Shown one piece after another: positions 15,351 through 26,300 of a stretch of DNA of 64,000 nt. The notes beneath the pieces are model-generated. The model was not told where the DNA came from. It made no database searches and was given only the letters and a program-made list of their open reading frames with translations. How positions within the stretch are numbered: the first letter of the stretch is position 1; every line of letters begins with the position of its first letter. The stretch is from Terebella lapidaria (lineage: Eukaryota > Annelida > Polychaeta > Terebellida > Terebellidae): assembly GCA_949152475.1 (NCBI GenBank), contig OX424563.1:37644120-37708119 (forward strand), in the 5' to 3' direction. Made by a program: the position numbers and the translations under genes.

Positions 15351-16128
15351 TGTAACAGCCACACAAACTCGTCGGTTTGGGTTTTTGTAGTTTTTTTATT
15401 TGGTGCGGTGAATAAAAACCCTGTATAACAAATATAATAAAAATACAACATGTTCACAGAAAGGCAAATATAGCGACATTCTAAATCTGTGGGATGACAT
15501 TCTAGACTTTGCAATGTCATACTGGTTTATATGAAACGAAAGCAAATTACAACAATACAAAACATGCTCACCCTGAAAGTCTGACAGGGGTTTCAAAACC
15601 TGGTGACCTGGGAAGGTCAGGCAAGGTCGCCTCGCCTGTAAGTTAACGAAATTACCTTCTACTGTTAACAAATTATGCCAATAATGTATTTAACAACTGT
15701 GTTTGTACACTACTACTGAATTATAACCGTATCAATGGAAATATACTGTACTTGTGAACTACAATTAGCCTAGTACCAAAAGTAACCGACCACGTGCAAC
15801 ACGTGCGCCATGCCGTACTGACATCAAGTTGCCTTGTAGAAAATACTAATTAATGAATGTATATAAATCTGGAATTTGGAGGAAATACATGAAATGTTAA
15901 TGCACAATATTAGATACAGTACGAATTACTTACACACGGTGGAACGCTCCGTTTAAATACTCGCGGCAATAGGCCGAGACCGGGAGGTCCACGCGCGGCA
16001 ACGTCTCGGTAAGGACTGACGCTGTGACAAGGCACAGCCGCCCCACCACGCTGCGTGCATTATGACGAAACACCGACAACACATTTGAACTGAACACACA
16101 CAAAGTGCGAAATCAACTATCTGTTACA
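15351..16128 (-). repeat. 3' LTR of the gypsy element
   Basis: Direct repeat of 22569-23346 at an offset of 7218 bp, identical by eye over 778 bp. The termini TGTAACAG and CTGTTACA form an 8-bp perfect inverted repeat carrying the canonical TG...CA ends. On the element strand an AATAAA poly(A) signal candidate lies at 15395-15400, near the downstream end, as expected for R/U5. The left edge abuts satellite sequence directly. Confidence 0.96.
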
Positions 16129-16145
16129 CACTTCCCTGGGGAATG
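16129..16145 (-). other. Polypurine tract candidate of the gypsy element
   Basis: On the element strand the bases just upstream of the 3' LTR read CCCCAGGGAAGTG, a short purine-rich run directly next to TGTAACAG. In LTR retroelements this position holds the plus-strand primer. The run is short and interrupted, so the call rests mainly on position. Confidence 0.5.
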
Positions 16146-16205
16146 AAATGTCGTCCCGACATTTAAACCCTAAAATGGAGACCTGAAAATAATAGAAAAC
16201 ATTAA

Positions 16206-19200
16206 TTACGTACCTGCAATGATGCTGAGCAATGCCGCGTCGACATTTTGATCCTTGTTCAACATACCATCAGAAATTAGAGTTGTCAAATACTTGGCAC
16301 GCTGCATCCACTCCGGAGATGTGCTTACTGTCTGCGACGCTACAAATTCATTACCTCTTATCCAAGCAGGCGGCTGTCTTTGACGTCCAGAGCGCCTAGG
16401 AACTGGTACTGGCGGTACTGGTGGTGTAACTGGTACTTGAACTACCTCAGGTTCATGCTCCTCATCAGATGGCTCATCGTCCGACTCTGACACTTCAGGT
16501 GTTGCTGGTTTCTGGAGCACTATTTGCGTAACGGTATATTCGTCCAGCTCACTCTCACTGGTACTTACCTTGTCATCGTCATGAGTGATTTGTGGTGCAT
16601 TTCCTCTGGGCGGAATACGCTGACTATCTCTGCTCCTACCTGTGATTGGAAGTTCCCCAATCGGCAACAGAAGATTTCTGTGCAGTGTACGCTTCTTACC
16701 TTCCCCATTCTCCTTTTTGACCACAAATACTGGAATATCACTACTCGGCTGACTCTGTACCACATATGGATCAGGCTCCCATTTGTCTGCCAATTTATGC
16801 TTTCCGTCAAAAGCAACGATTTTCACAAGAACCCGATCACCTACCTGGACCGTACCACCACGTGATTTAACATCGTAATTGCGTTTCTGCCTAGCCTGTG
16901 CCCTACCTGAGTTAGTTGAGGCCATGTCATAAGCATGGTCTAACCTGGCCTTCATGTCCTCAACGTACTTACTATAGGACTTGCCCTCAAGGTCACGTGA
17001 CAAACCCATGCTCACGTCCAGGGCCAACCGTGGCTCTCTGCCGAACATGAGATAATACGGGGAATATGAGGTGGACTCGTGCTTGGTACTATTATAAGCG
17101 TGAACCATAGGAGCTACATACGTTTTCCAGTCCTGTTTTTGTTCTGGCTCAAGTGTTCCTAGCATGCCTAACAGCGTCCGATTCATGCGCTCACACATAC
17201 CGTTTGACATGGCGTGATATGGAGTAGTCCTCGATTTAGACATCCCTGATATAGCGCATAGCTCCTTAATCAACTTACCTTCAAAATTAGCCCCTTGGTC
17301 TGAATGCAAGCGTTTTGGAAACCCGTAATGGACTACAAATTCATTAAAGAAGGCACTCGCCGTAGTCTTGGCAGACATGTTCTTAGTGGGTACCGCCACC
17401 GCATACCTCGTGAAATGATCAGTAATTAACAGTATGTACTGATACCCACCTTTGGACATCTCTAGCGTTAAGAAATCCATGCATACTAACTCGAGAGGGT
17501 AAGTAGTACTGATACTGACAAGTGGCGCACGCACATTGGTGCTAGACTTACGCTTGATACAACGCTCACACTTACTGATCCACTCCTCTAGATCCGACGA
17601 CATCTTTGGCCAATAAAACCGGTCACGTAAAATTACTGCTCCACGATCCCTTCCAAGATGTCCGACATCTTCGTGAGCTCCTACCAAGGCCTGTTCTCGG
17701 AACTTCGACGGCAACACCAACTGATACTTACAATCACTATCGTCCTCCCCCCTAATACACCGGTATAAGACACCTCGGCGCACTACCAGACGTGAATACT
17801 CTCGGAGCAACAACTTACCTTCCTGAGAAGAAATATCATCAGCATTCGGCTTCTCCTTGTTTGTGACAGATCTGAGAAACTCGCCAATAACAGGGTCTTC
17901 TCGCTGTCGTAATCGCCACATCCTGGTGTCTATCACGGGGTCGTCTTCCTCATCACTACCCGAAAGTGAGTGTGACAGGCAAATGGTGTCTACATACGGT
18001 GAATTACCTTTCTTTGAGATGGCTTTCAGTACGTCAGATGTGATTGTACACGTTTCATCTTCATCAGAGTAACCCGGTAATCTGGACAAAGCATCTGCCG
18101 CTGCATTCTTTTTACCTGGCTTATATTTGATGGTAAGGTCACAGCTTGCTAACTCTGACATCCAGCGATAACCGGTGGCATCCAGTTTTGCTGACGTAAG
18201 CACGTATGTGAGGGGGTTATTATCGGTATACACCGTACACTTACCTCCGAACAAGTAGTCGTTAAATTTCTGGGAAACCGCCCACTTCAAGGCCAGAAAT
18301 TCTAGTGTATAAGCAGAGTAATTTCTCTCAGTTTTAGACAAACCACGGCTAGCATAGGAAATAACACCTTCCTTACCTTCATTCTTTTGACAGAGAATGG
18401 CACCTAGACCTTTCGTGCTGGCATCTGTATACAAAATGAAGTCTTTCGTATAGTCCGGGTAAATTAATACCGGTGGAGTGCTCAGACAGTTCTTGAGTGT
18501 GTTGAATGCTTTTCTTTCAGCATCTCCCCAATGCCACAATGGATCTGGGTCTGGAGGCTTACTCTTGTGCGACTTACGTTTACAGTTAGTACCTACCAGA
18601 AGGTCATTCAGTGGTTTTGCAATTTGCGAGTAATTCTTCAAGAACCTTCGATAAAACCCTGAAAATCCTAGAAAGGTACGCAGTTCACTCACCGAGGTAG
18701 GTTCCGGCCAGTTCACAATTTTGTCAATCTTGGCTGGGTCCGCTGCTATGCCATCCGCTGAGACTACATGACCCACATAACATACCTGGGACTGGAAGAA
18801 TCTGCACTTCTTCGGTGAAAGCTTGAGGCCAACCTCCCGGAGTCTAGTGAAAACCTGCTCCAACCTTTTTAGATGCTCTTCATATGTCCTTGAGTGAACT
18901 ATCAAATCGTCAAGATATATTTCACATACCTCGTGATTGAGTCCTTGTAGACATTCCTCCATACATCGTTGATATGTTGCCGGAGCATTTGACAAACCGA
19001 AAGGTAACCTATTGTATTCATAAAATCCCAAACTACCTACCGTAAAGGCAGTGCGTTCTTTGTGTGCATCGTCTACCTCAATTTGGTGATAACCACTTTT
19101 CATGTCAAGTACACTGAAGTACCTTGAGCCGGAGAGACAATTCAACAACTCCTCGATCCGCGGCAATGCATACGAGTCTTTGATAGTACGTCTGTTCAAT

Positions 19201-20414
19201 TGTCTGTAGTCTACGCACATACGTAAACTGCCGTCTTTCTTTCTCACGAGAACTACGTTAGACGAATACGGGCTATGAGACCTACGTATCACACCAGCGT
19301 CGAGTAACTCTTTTAAATGATTTCTTACCTCGTCATACATAGATGGAGGCAGGGTCCTGTGTCGTTGCTTGAAGGGCGTCTCATCACTGAGATCTATTTT
19401 ATGTTTCACCATGCTGGTAAAACCAATGTCCTTGTCATTCTGTGAGAATATGTCTGACCATGAACTGAGAAATGACTTGATACTTCTCACCTGTTCTGCA
19501 GTAACACATGCGTTCGTCATGTCGATCTTGTCTAAGAAAGATGCACTTACTTGCGTTGTAGAAACTGCATCACACTGATCTCCATCATACTCATCACAGA
19601 TCTGCAGTTGACACAAGATACTTTGGGGGTCCAAACTTAATGTATTAGACGTCAAATTAGAAATACATACCGGTACAGAGTTATCATCCTCACTGTAACT
19701 CAAAAGCAGGGGTGCGATCTCCACGTCTGCTGGCAATATGGACTTTTTACAAGGCTGAGTGACTGCTAAACAGCTAGGATAACTCACCTTTTTATCCAAC
19801 AGTCCATTAACAGTGACAGTCTGATTGCTGGGAACTATAACGCGATTCACAGATCCTAACTTCACAACAGACAACCTCCCGTCTGTACGTTTGACCTCTT
19901 TCATATGTAGGCTCATGGTGCGAAAAGCCAAGCACAATGACGTAGGCAAGCTAACTTTCTGTAGATACCTAGAACCGTACTTACCTCTAATATCATCCAT
20001 GACTGGAAACAGGATATTAGTGCCAATAATCACAGGAACACGTTGACTGTAATTAGTGTCAGGAACCACAAGAAAAATACACTCCAAAGGTTTAGTCATA
20101 CCAGGCATACTGACCTCAATCTCAATATAGCCACTGTAGGGTAGATATTGTCCACCAGCACCTTCGATTTGCAACAAAACTTCTAGCGACTGGATTGGAA
20201 TACCCGAGAAATTCTGCTTATACAAACCCTCACTGATGGTAGAAACCGTAGAGCCTGTGTCCAGTAAGGCGATACACGAGTGGTCATTGAGTTTAATGTC
20301 ACATTCCGTTGCTGTGCCAACTATATCACTGACACATGAGGGATTTACCTTATGTAGACCTACTGTTCCCTCTGCTGAGCAGGTCTTTGCTCGTTTAAAG
20401 TCTTCTTGGCAAGC
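16206..20414 (-). CDS. pol: Pol polyprotein (protease, RT, RNase H, integrase) of the gypsy element
   Basis: One long open frame encodes the replication enzymes. A protease active-site motif DTGS is encoded at 20250-20261. The rest is numbered from a possible TTG at 20225 (1339 residues to the end). Reverse transcriptase spans about 285-545, with VLDMKSGYHQIEV near 372 and the catalytic YLDD at 437-440. RNase H spans about 595-715, with TDAS near 600, TDNN near 667 and ADALSRLP near 710. Integrase has an HHCC zinc site (H851, H856, C886, C889), a DD35E catalytic triad (D917, D976, E1012) and a GPY/F-like module around 1129-1160. The tail is acidic and proline-rich. The domain order is that of Ty3/gypsy. 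The frame opens just inside the end of gag in the -1 frame, so it is probably expressed as Gag-Pol by frameshifting, as is common in this family. Confidence 0.96.
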   Translation of the reverse strand, partial: ACQEDFKRAKTCSAEGTVGLHKVNPSCVSDIVGTATECDIKLNDHSCIALLDTGSTVSTISEGLYKQNFSGIPIQSLEVLLQIEGAGGQYLPYSGYIEIEVSMPGMTKPLECIFLVVPDTNYSQRVPVIIGTNILFPVMDDIRGKYGSRYLQKVSLPTSLCLAFRTMSLHMKEVKRTDGRLSVVKLGSVNRVIVPSNQTVTVNGLLDKKVSYPSCLAVTQPCKKSILPADVEIAPLLLSYSEDDNSVPVCISNLTSNTLSLDPQSILCQLQICDEYDGDQCDAVSTTQVSASFLDKIDMTNACVTAEQVRSIKSFLSSWSDIFSQNDKDIGFTSMVKHKIDLSDETPFKQRHRTLPPSMYDEVRNHLKELLDAGVIRRSHSPYSSNVVLVRKKDGSLRMCVDYRQLNRRTIKDSYALPRIEELLNCLSGSRYFSVLDMKSGYHQIEVDDAHKERTAFTVGSLGFYEYNRLPFGLSNAPATYQRCMEECLQGLNHEVCEIYLDDLIVHSRTYEEHLKRLEQVFTRLREVGLKLSPKKCRFFQSQVCYVGHVVSADGIAADPAKIDKIVNWPEPTSVSELRTFLGFSGFYRRFLKNYSQIAKPLNDLLVGTNCKRKSHKSKPPDPDPLWHWGDAERKAFNTLKNCLSTPPVLIYPDYTKDFILYTDASTKGLGAILCQKNEGKEGVISYASRGLSKTERNYSAYTLEFLALKWAVSQKFNDYLFGGKCTVYTDNNPLTYVLTSAKLDATGYRWMSELASCDLTIKYKPGKKNAAADALSRLPGYSDEDETCTITSDVLKAISKKGNSPYVDTICLSHSLSGSDEEDDPVIDTRMWRLRQREDPVIGEFLRSVTNKEKPNADDISSQEGKLLLREYSRLVVRRGVLYRCIRGEDDSDCKYQLVLPSKFREQALVGAHEDVGHLGRDRGAVILRDRFYWPKMSSDLEEWISKCERCIKRKSSTNVRAPLVSISTTYPLELVCMDFLTLEMSKGGYQYILLITDHFTRYAVAVPTKNMSAKTTASAFFNEFVVHYGFPKRLHSDQGANFEGKLIKELCAISGMSKSRTTPYHAMSNGMCERMNRTLLGMLGTLEPEQKQDWKTYVAPMVHAYNSTKHESTSYSPYYLMFGREPRLALDVSMGLSRDLEGKSYSKYVEDMKARLDHAYDMASTNSGRAQARQKRNYDVKSRGGTVQVGDRVLVKIVAFDGKHKLADKWEPDPYVVQSQPSSDIPVFVVKKENGEGKKRTLHRNLLLPIGELPITGRSRDSQRIPPRGNAPQITHDDDKVSTSESELDEYTVTQIVLQKPATPEVSESDDEPSDEEHEPEVVQVPVTPPVPPVPVPRRSGRQRQPPAWIRGNEFVASQTVSTSPEWMQRAKYLTTLISDGMLNKDQNVDAALLSIIAGT

Positions 20415-21403
20415 TTAACTCTGCATCCTACTTTCATGTGTCCCTTCTGGCCACACCTCCAACACTCAACTTCTCCGGTACCTCTTGGCGGACGTTGCTG
20501 TTGATTCTGATTAGACACATTCGACTTACCTATAGATTTAATAGAGTGTCCCTTTTGCTTGAAGTCATCTTGAAGAGACTTAACAGTAGACGCCAAACTC
20601 TTGATCATACCCTTCAACTCGCTGATATCATCAGTATTCTCAGCTGGCTTAGTACTAGCAGCCTTAGATTGAGTTACCTTGACTCCCTTTGTTTCTTCTG
20701 GTTTGGAACGCCTTTGGTGATATTCAGCTTCTATTTTCCTCACCTCCACAACTAGAGCTTCAAATATACTCACAGATTCAAACTTATGTCTTGTGGCATC
20801 CTTGAGTTCGTACCTTAATCCATACCAAAACCTGTTTCTCAACTTTATGTCAACTTCTGTAGGAGGTATACTACCTTGTTTGCGAGCTCTGTCCATCACG
20901 CTCTCCAAACGACATGCCCACGAAGCCACATCCTCATCTTTTTGCTGTTCAGAACTGTAAAATTGAGATAAAAGTGACTCACTTGGATCAACTGTGCCGT
21001 AGATTCCATCTAACTTCTTCACAAGATCCTCTATGGTAGATTCCACGCCTAACCTCATAGCAATATTAGCTACTTCACCTTTGAGCGACTTCTTAGCAGC
21101 AACAGTTACAGCTTCCTTAGAATGAACACCTTCTTGCAATAAGGTTTGAACTTCGTATTTCCATACCTCATACGATACTTGGTCACCTTTTACTACACCT
21201 GAGAAGTAGGAAACCCTCGGATTCTGTGTGACGATCGTTTTGACAACACTAGGAGTCGCGGCAGTGTCTGGGGCTCCCTGTTGCTTGATATAGTCCTCCA
21301 TCCAAGCTTTGAGGTCCTGAGGAGAGTCCGTCTTGGGCTTCACACCTAAACTAGAGAACATCTCTGCAAGTTTAGCAGTTTCTTCAGGCGAAAAGTCAGC
21401 CAT
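20360..21403 (-). CDS. gag: Gag structural protein, PNMA-like, of the gypsy element
   Basis: A 347-residue frame starts with ATG at 21403 and precedes pol. The central region, about residues 75-235, has the look of PNMA/Ty3-type capsid sequence, including SYEVWKYEVQTLL, SLKGEVANIAMRLG and KLDGIYGTV. A CCHC zinc knuckle with C-x2-C-x4-H-x4-C spacing lies near residues 314-327 (CWRCGQKGHMKVGC) and should bind genomic RNA. A low-complexity K/Q/S-rich linker precedes the knuckle. The family's Gag assembles the cytoplasmic particle. The 3' end overlaps the start of the pol frame by about 55 bp. The PNMA resemblance is from memory of the family, not a search. Confidence 0.93.
   Translation of the reverse strand: MADFSPEETAKLAEMFSSLGVKPKTDSPQDLKAWMEDYIKQQGAPDTAATPSVVKTIVTQNPRVSYFSGVVKGDQVSYEVWKYEVQTLLQEGVHSKEAVTVAAKKSLKGEVANIAMRLGVESTIEDLVKKLDGIYGTVDPSESLLSQFYSSEQQKDEDVASWACRLESVMDRARKQGSIPPTEVDIKLRNRFWYGLRYELKDATRHKFESVSIFEALVVEVRKIEAEYHQRRSKPEETKGVKVTQSKAASTKPAENTDDISELKGMIKSLASTVKSLQDDFKQKGHSIKSIGKSNVSNQNQQQRPPRGTGEVECWRCGQKGHMKVGCRVKLAKKTLNEQRPAQQREQ
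20393..20399 (-). promoter_or_regulatory. Candidate -1 ribosomal frameshift heptamer TTTAAAC between gag and pol
   Basis: On the element strand the heptamer T TTA AAC is in register with gag codons and lies in the short gag/pol overlap. This is the classic X XXY YYZ form used for programmed -1 frameshifting in many retroelements and RNA viruses, and pol lies in exactly the -1 frame. I did not fold a downstream stimulatory structure. Confidence 0.75.
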
Positions 21404-22568
21404 GACAGAAAGTTAATGCCAAACCTCAACGCAGAACAAGTGTTAGCCGTTAGTATGAACACAAAACAGGAGCAAGGGCAAGCTGTAAACAGGGACAACC
21501 AGGCAACGAAATGTTAGTATAACAAGCGCAAGCAGGCAATGCAAACAGTCTAACTCCTACTAGGTAGTAATTCAAAGTAGAACATGTGTTTCCTATCTAC
21601 TAAGCTATAACTAAAGCTATCTATCTACACCTACAAGTATGTATAACAATAACTCAAATACAGCTCGAATACCAGTAATACTTCAAACAGGTAACGAGTA
21701 ACAGTGAATATATACACTAATCTATATAACAGTAAGTTATACGATCAAAGCAGTGAATGCAACTTATCAATAAACCAACTGGCAACAAGTTCAAATCATT
21801 AACTCATTTCAGGCAAGCAAACAATCAACAGAATTCAATCACCTTGATCACGGTAATATTATCAAACTAGATTGTTATGTCTGAACCACTTGCTCATGCA
21901 AACAACATGCAGCAAATAATATCACAGATTGTTCAAGTAATCAATACAGTAGTCAGTTACCACTGTTGGATGCAACCAAATTGATCAAAATTATTCACGA
22001 GTCTTACTCGATTCATAAGCAAAATACTGTAAAGTATACAAAATGATAATTGCAAACCTTTGATTCTTCAAAGTTTACGCCAACTGTAATGATGAATTGA
22101 CAGTAATATGAATCAATCTGCTTTCAATCACGCTACAAAATCATCGAGTTGGAAAACGTACAATATACACAACAAAATAGAATACACGTTGAGCAATGTC
22201 TTTGATCGTAGTTCAGTTTGACATATTTACAATGTCCATTGGTCAGCCATATGTGACGTCCACTGGGTCACTGACTTGTTTACAGTAGACACACTGACCT
22301 TGACCCACACCGAGTGTCCACAATGTCCTGAGTGCACAACACAGTCCACGGTGCGATGAACCGGCGAACGAAGACAAGTGTAGACGCTGGCTCCTATGAC
22401 TCGGCCGTTGAGCGCGAGACATGCATGGGTGCGGAAAGACTGGCCACAACGTCTGCGCGACGACCACGGGTGAGACGAGCAGTACGGTCGTCTGTTGTCG
22501 GTCGGCTGGCGTTACTGTACCCTGGCCCCAATCCGCGGGGTGCACCGATCATCCCTTGGAGGCTCCAG
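21404..22568 (-). other. Leader (5' untranslated region) of the gypsy element with primer-binding-site candidate
   Basis: About 1.16 kb separates the 5' LTR from the gag start. No long frame is credible here. Directly inside the LTR, after a single C, the element strand reads TGGAGCCTCCAAGGG. This begins with the TGG expected to pair with a tRNA CCA end. The implied primer tRNA would end CCTTGGAGGCTCCA with a U discriminator; I could not assign it to a tRNA. The part near gag is A/T-rich and the LTR-proximal 300 bp is GC-rich. Confidence 0.6.
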
Positions 22569-23346
22569 TGTAACAGCCACACAAACTCGTCGGTTTGGGT
22601 TTTTGTAGTTTTTTTATTTGGTGCGGTGAATAAAAACCCTGTATAACAAATATAATAAAAATACAACATGTTCACAGAAAGGCAAATATAGCGACATTCT
22701 AAATCTGTGGGATGACATTCTAGACTTTGCAATGTCATACTGGTTTATATGAAACGAAAGCAAATTACAACAATACAAAACATGCTCACCCTGAAAGTCT
22801 GACAGGGGTTTCAAAACCTGGTGACCTGGGAAGGTCAGGCAAGGTCGCCTCGCCTGTAAGTTAACGAAATTACCTTCTACTGTTAACAAATTATGCCAAT
22901 AATGTATTTAACAACTGTGTTTGTACACTACTACTGAATTATAACCGTATCAATGGAAATATACTGTACTTGTGAACTACAATTAGCCTAGTACCAAAAG
23001 TAACCGACCACGTGCAACACGTGCGCCATGCCGTACTGACATCAAGTTGCCTTGTAGAAAATACTAATTAATGAATGTATATAAATCTGGAATTTGGAGG
23101 AAATACATGAAATGTTAATGCACAATATTAGATACAGTACGAATTACTTACACACGGTGGAACGCTCCGTTTAAATACTCGCGGCAATAGGCCGAGACCG
23201 GGAGGTCCACGCGCGGCAACGTCTCGGTAAGGACTGACGCTGTGACAAGGCACAGCCGCCCCACCACGCTGCGTGCATTATGACGAAACACCGACAACAC
23301 ATTTGAACTGAACACACACAAAGTGCGAAATCAACTATCTGTTACA
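22569..23346 (-). repeat. 5' LTR of the gypsy element
   Basis: Identical by eye to 15351-16128. As the upstream LTR on the element strand it should hold the promoter. A TATTTAAA box candidate lies at 23170-23177, with a GTAAGT splice-donor-like string shortly downstream at 23146-23151. Neither was tested. The outer edge joins satellite sequence at 23347 with no duplication of the bases flanking the other LTR. Confidence 0.96.
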
Positions 23347-26300
23347 GTGGTGTGTTATTTACTCGAGGCTGATCCAAGTGTTATCTATATGATTTACCCA
23401 TGACAGATCCACTGTTGTGTTATTTACTCGAGGCTGATCAAAGTGTATGCTATATGATTTACCCATGACAGATCCACTGGTGTTTTATTTACTCGAGGCT
23501 GATCCAAGTGTATGCTATATGATTTACCCATGGCAGATCCACTGGTGTGTTATTTACTCGAGGCTGATCCAAGTGTATGCTATATGATTTACCCATGACA
23601 GATCCACTGGTGTGTTATTTACTCGAGGCTGATCCAAGTGTATGCTATATGATTTACCCATGACAGATCCACTGGTGTGTTATTTACTCGAGGGTGATCC
23701 AAGTGTATGCTATATGATTTACCCATGACAGATCCACTGGTGTGTTATTTACTCGAGGCTGATCCAAGTGTATATTATGATTTACCCATGACAGATCCAC
23801 TGGTGTGTTATTTACTCGAGGCTGATCCAAGTGTATGCTATTTGATTTACCCATGGCGGATCCACTATTTTTTTATTTACTCGTGGCTGATCCAAGTGTA
23901 TGCTATATGATTTACCCATGACAGATCCACTGGTGTGTTATTTACTCGAGGCTGATCCAAGTGTATGCTATATGATTTACCCATGACAGATCCACTGGTG
24001 TGTTATTTACTCGAGGCTGATCCAAGTGTATGCTATGATTTACCCATGACAGATCCACTGGTGTGTTATTTACTCGAGGCTGATCCAAGTGTATGCTATT
24101 TGATTTACCCAAGACAGATCCACTGGTGTGTTATTTACTCGAGGCTGATCCAAGTGTAAGCTATATGATTTACCCATGACAGATCCACTGGTGTGTTATT
24201 TACTTGAGGCTGATCCAAGCGTATGCTACATGATTTACCCATGACAGATCCACTGGTGTGTTATTTACTCGAGGCTGATCCAAATGTATGCTATATGATT
24301 TACCCATGACAGATCCACTGGTGTGTTATTTACTCGAGGCTGATCCAAGTGTATGCTATATAATTTACCCATGACAGATCCACTGGTGTGTTATTTACTC
24401 GAGGCTGATCCAAGTGTATGCTATATGATTTACCCATGACAGATCCACTGGTGTGTTATTTACTCGAGGCTGATCCACGTGTATGCTATATGATTTACCC
24501 ATGACAGATCCACTGGTGTGTTATTTACTCGAGGCTGATCCAAGTGTATGCTATATGATTTACCCATGACAGATCCACTGGTGTGTTATTTACTTGAGGC
24601 TGATCCAAGAATAAGCTATATGATTTACCCATGACAGATTCATTGGTGTGTTATTTACTTGAGGCTGATCCAAGTGCATGCTATATGATTTACCCATGAC
24701 AGATCCACTGGTGTGTTATTTACTCGAGGCTGATCCAAGTGTATGCTATATGATTTACCCATGACAGATCCACTGGTGTGTTATTTACTCGAGGCTGATC
24801 AAAGTGTATGTTATATGATCTACCCATGACAGATCCACTGGTGTGTTATTTACTCGAGGCTGATCCAAATGTGTGCTATATGATTTACCCATGACAGATC
24901 CACTGGTGTGTTATTTACTCGAGGCTGATCCAAATGAATGCTATATGATTTACCCATGACAGATCCACTGGTGTGTTATTTACTCGAGGCTGATCCAAGT
25001 GTATGCTATATGATTTACCCTTGACAGATCCACTGGTGTGTTATTTACTCGAGGCTGATCCAAGTGTATGCTATATGATTTACCCATGACAGATCCACTG
25101 GTGTGTTATTTACTAGAGGCTGATCCAAATGTATGCTAAATGATTTACCCATGACAGATCCACTGGTGTGTTATTTACTCGAGGCTGATCCAAGTGTATG
25201 ATATATGATTTACCCATGACAGATCCACTGGTGTGTTATTTACTCGAGGCTGATCCAAATGTATGCTATATGATTTACCCATGGCAGATCCACTGGTGTG
25301 TTATTTACTCGAGGCTGATCCAAGTGTATGCTGTATGATTTACCCATGACAGATCCACTGGTGTGTTATTTACTCGAGGCTGATCCAAGTGTATGCAATA
25401 TGATTTACCCATGCCAGATCCACCGGTGTGTTATTTACTCGAGGCTGATCCAAGTGTATGCTATATGATTTACCCTTGAGAGATCCACTGGTGATTTATT
25501 TACTCGAGGCTGATCCAAGTGTATGCAATATGATTTACCCATGACAGATCCACTGGTGTGTTATTTACTCGAGGCTGATCCAAGTGTATGCTATATGATT
25601 TACCCATGACAGATCCACTGGTGTGTTATTTACTTGAGGCTGATCCAAGAATAAGCTATATGATTTAACCATGACAGATCCACTGGTGTGTTATTTACTC
25701 GAGGCTGATCCAAGTGTATGCTATATGATTTACCCATGACAGATCCACTGGTGTGTTATTTAGTCGAGGCTGATCCAAGTGTATGCTATATGATTTACCC
25801 ATGACAGATCCACTGGTGTGTTAATTACTCGAGGCTGATCCAAGTGTATGCTATATGATTTACCCATGACAGATCCATTGGTGTGTTATTTACACGAGGC
25901 TGATCCAAGTGTATGCTATATGATTTACCCCTGACAGATCCACTGGTGTGTTATTTACTCGAGGCTGATCCAAGTGTATGCTATATGATTTACCATGACA
26001 GATCCACTGGTGTGTTATTTACTCGAGGCTGATCCAAGTGTATGCTATATGATTTACCCATGACAGATCCACTGGTGTGTTATTCACTCGAGGCTGATCC
26101 AAGTGTATGCTATATGATTTACCCATGACAGATCCACTGGTGTGTTATTTACTCGAGGCTGATCCAAATGTATGCTATATGATTTACCCATGACAGATCA
26201 ACCGGTGTGTTATTTACTCGAGGCTGATCCAAGTGTATGCTATATGATTTACCCATGACAGATCCACTGGTGTGTTATTCACTCGAGGCTGATCCAAATG

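Larger units (their letters stand above)
15351..23346 (-). mobile_element. Ty3/gypsy (Metaviridae) LTR retrotransposon, looks whole
   Basis: A 7996-bp element lies on the minus strand inside the 65-bp satellite. In element order it has a 5' LTR (23346-22569), a long leader with gag, pol in the order protease, reverse transcriptase, RNase H, integrase, and a 3' LTR (16128-15351). Both LTRs are 778 bp, begin TGTAACAG and end CTGTTACA, and look identical by eye, so insertion was very recent. Both main frames are long and open; I count no clear breaks. No envelope-like frame is present. The Gag resembles the PNMA-type Gag of some metazoan gypsy lineages. No target-site duplication is seen: the left flank ends TTTACC and the right begins GTGGTG. 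Confidence 0.96.

Noticed and set aside
15396-15671. 91-codon frame in each LTR (also 22614-22889)
   Set aside because: It lies within regulatory LTR sequence, is duplicated only because the LTRs are duplicated, and has no known domain.
16129-16205. Envelope gene after pol in the gypsy element
   Set aside because: Fewer than 80 bases separate the pol end from the 3' LTR. There is no room for an envelope frame, and none was seen elsewhere in the element.
16524-16865. Plus-strand frames of 60-113 codons opposite gag and pol
   Set aside because: They are antisense shadows of the real minus-strand frames, with no independent features.
15345-23352. Target-site duplication flanking the gypsy element
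   Set aside because: The six bases on each side (TTTACC and GTGGTG) do not match directly, and shifting by a base or two does not help.
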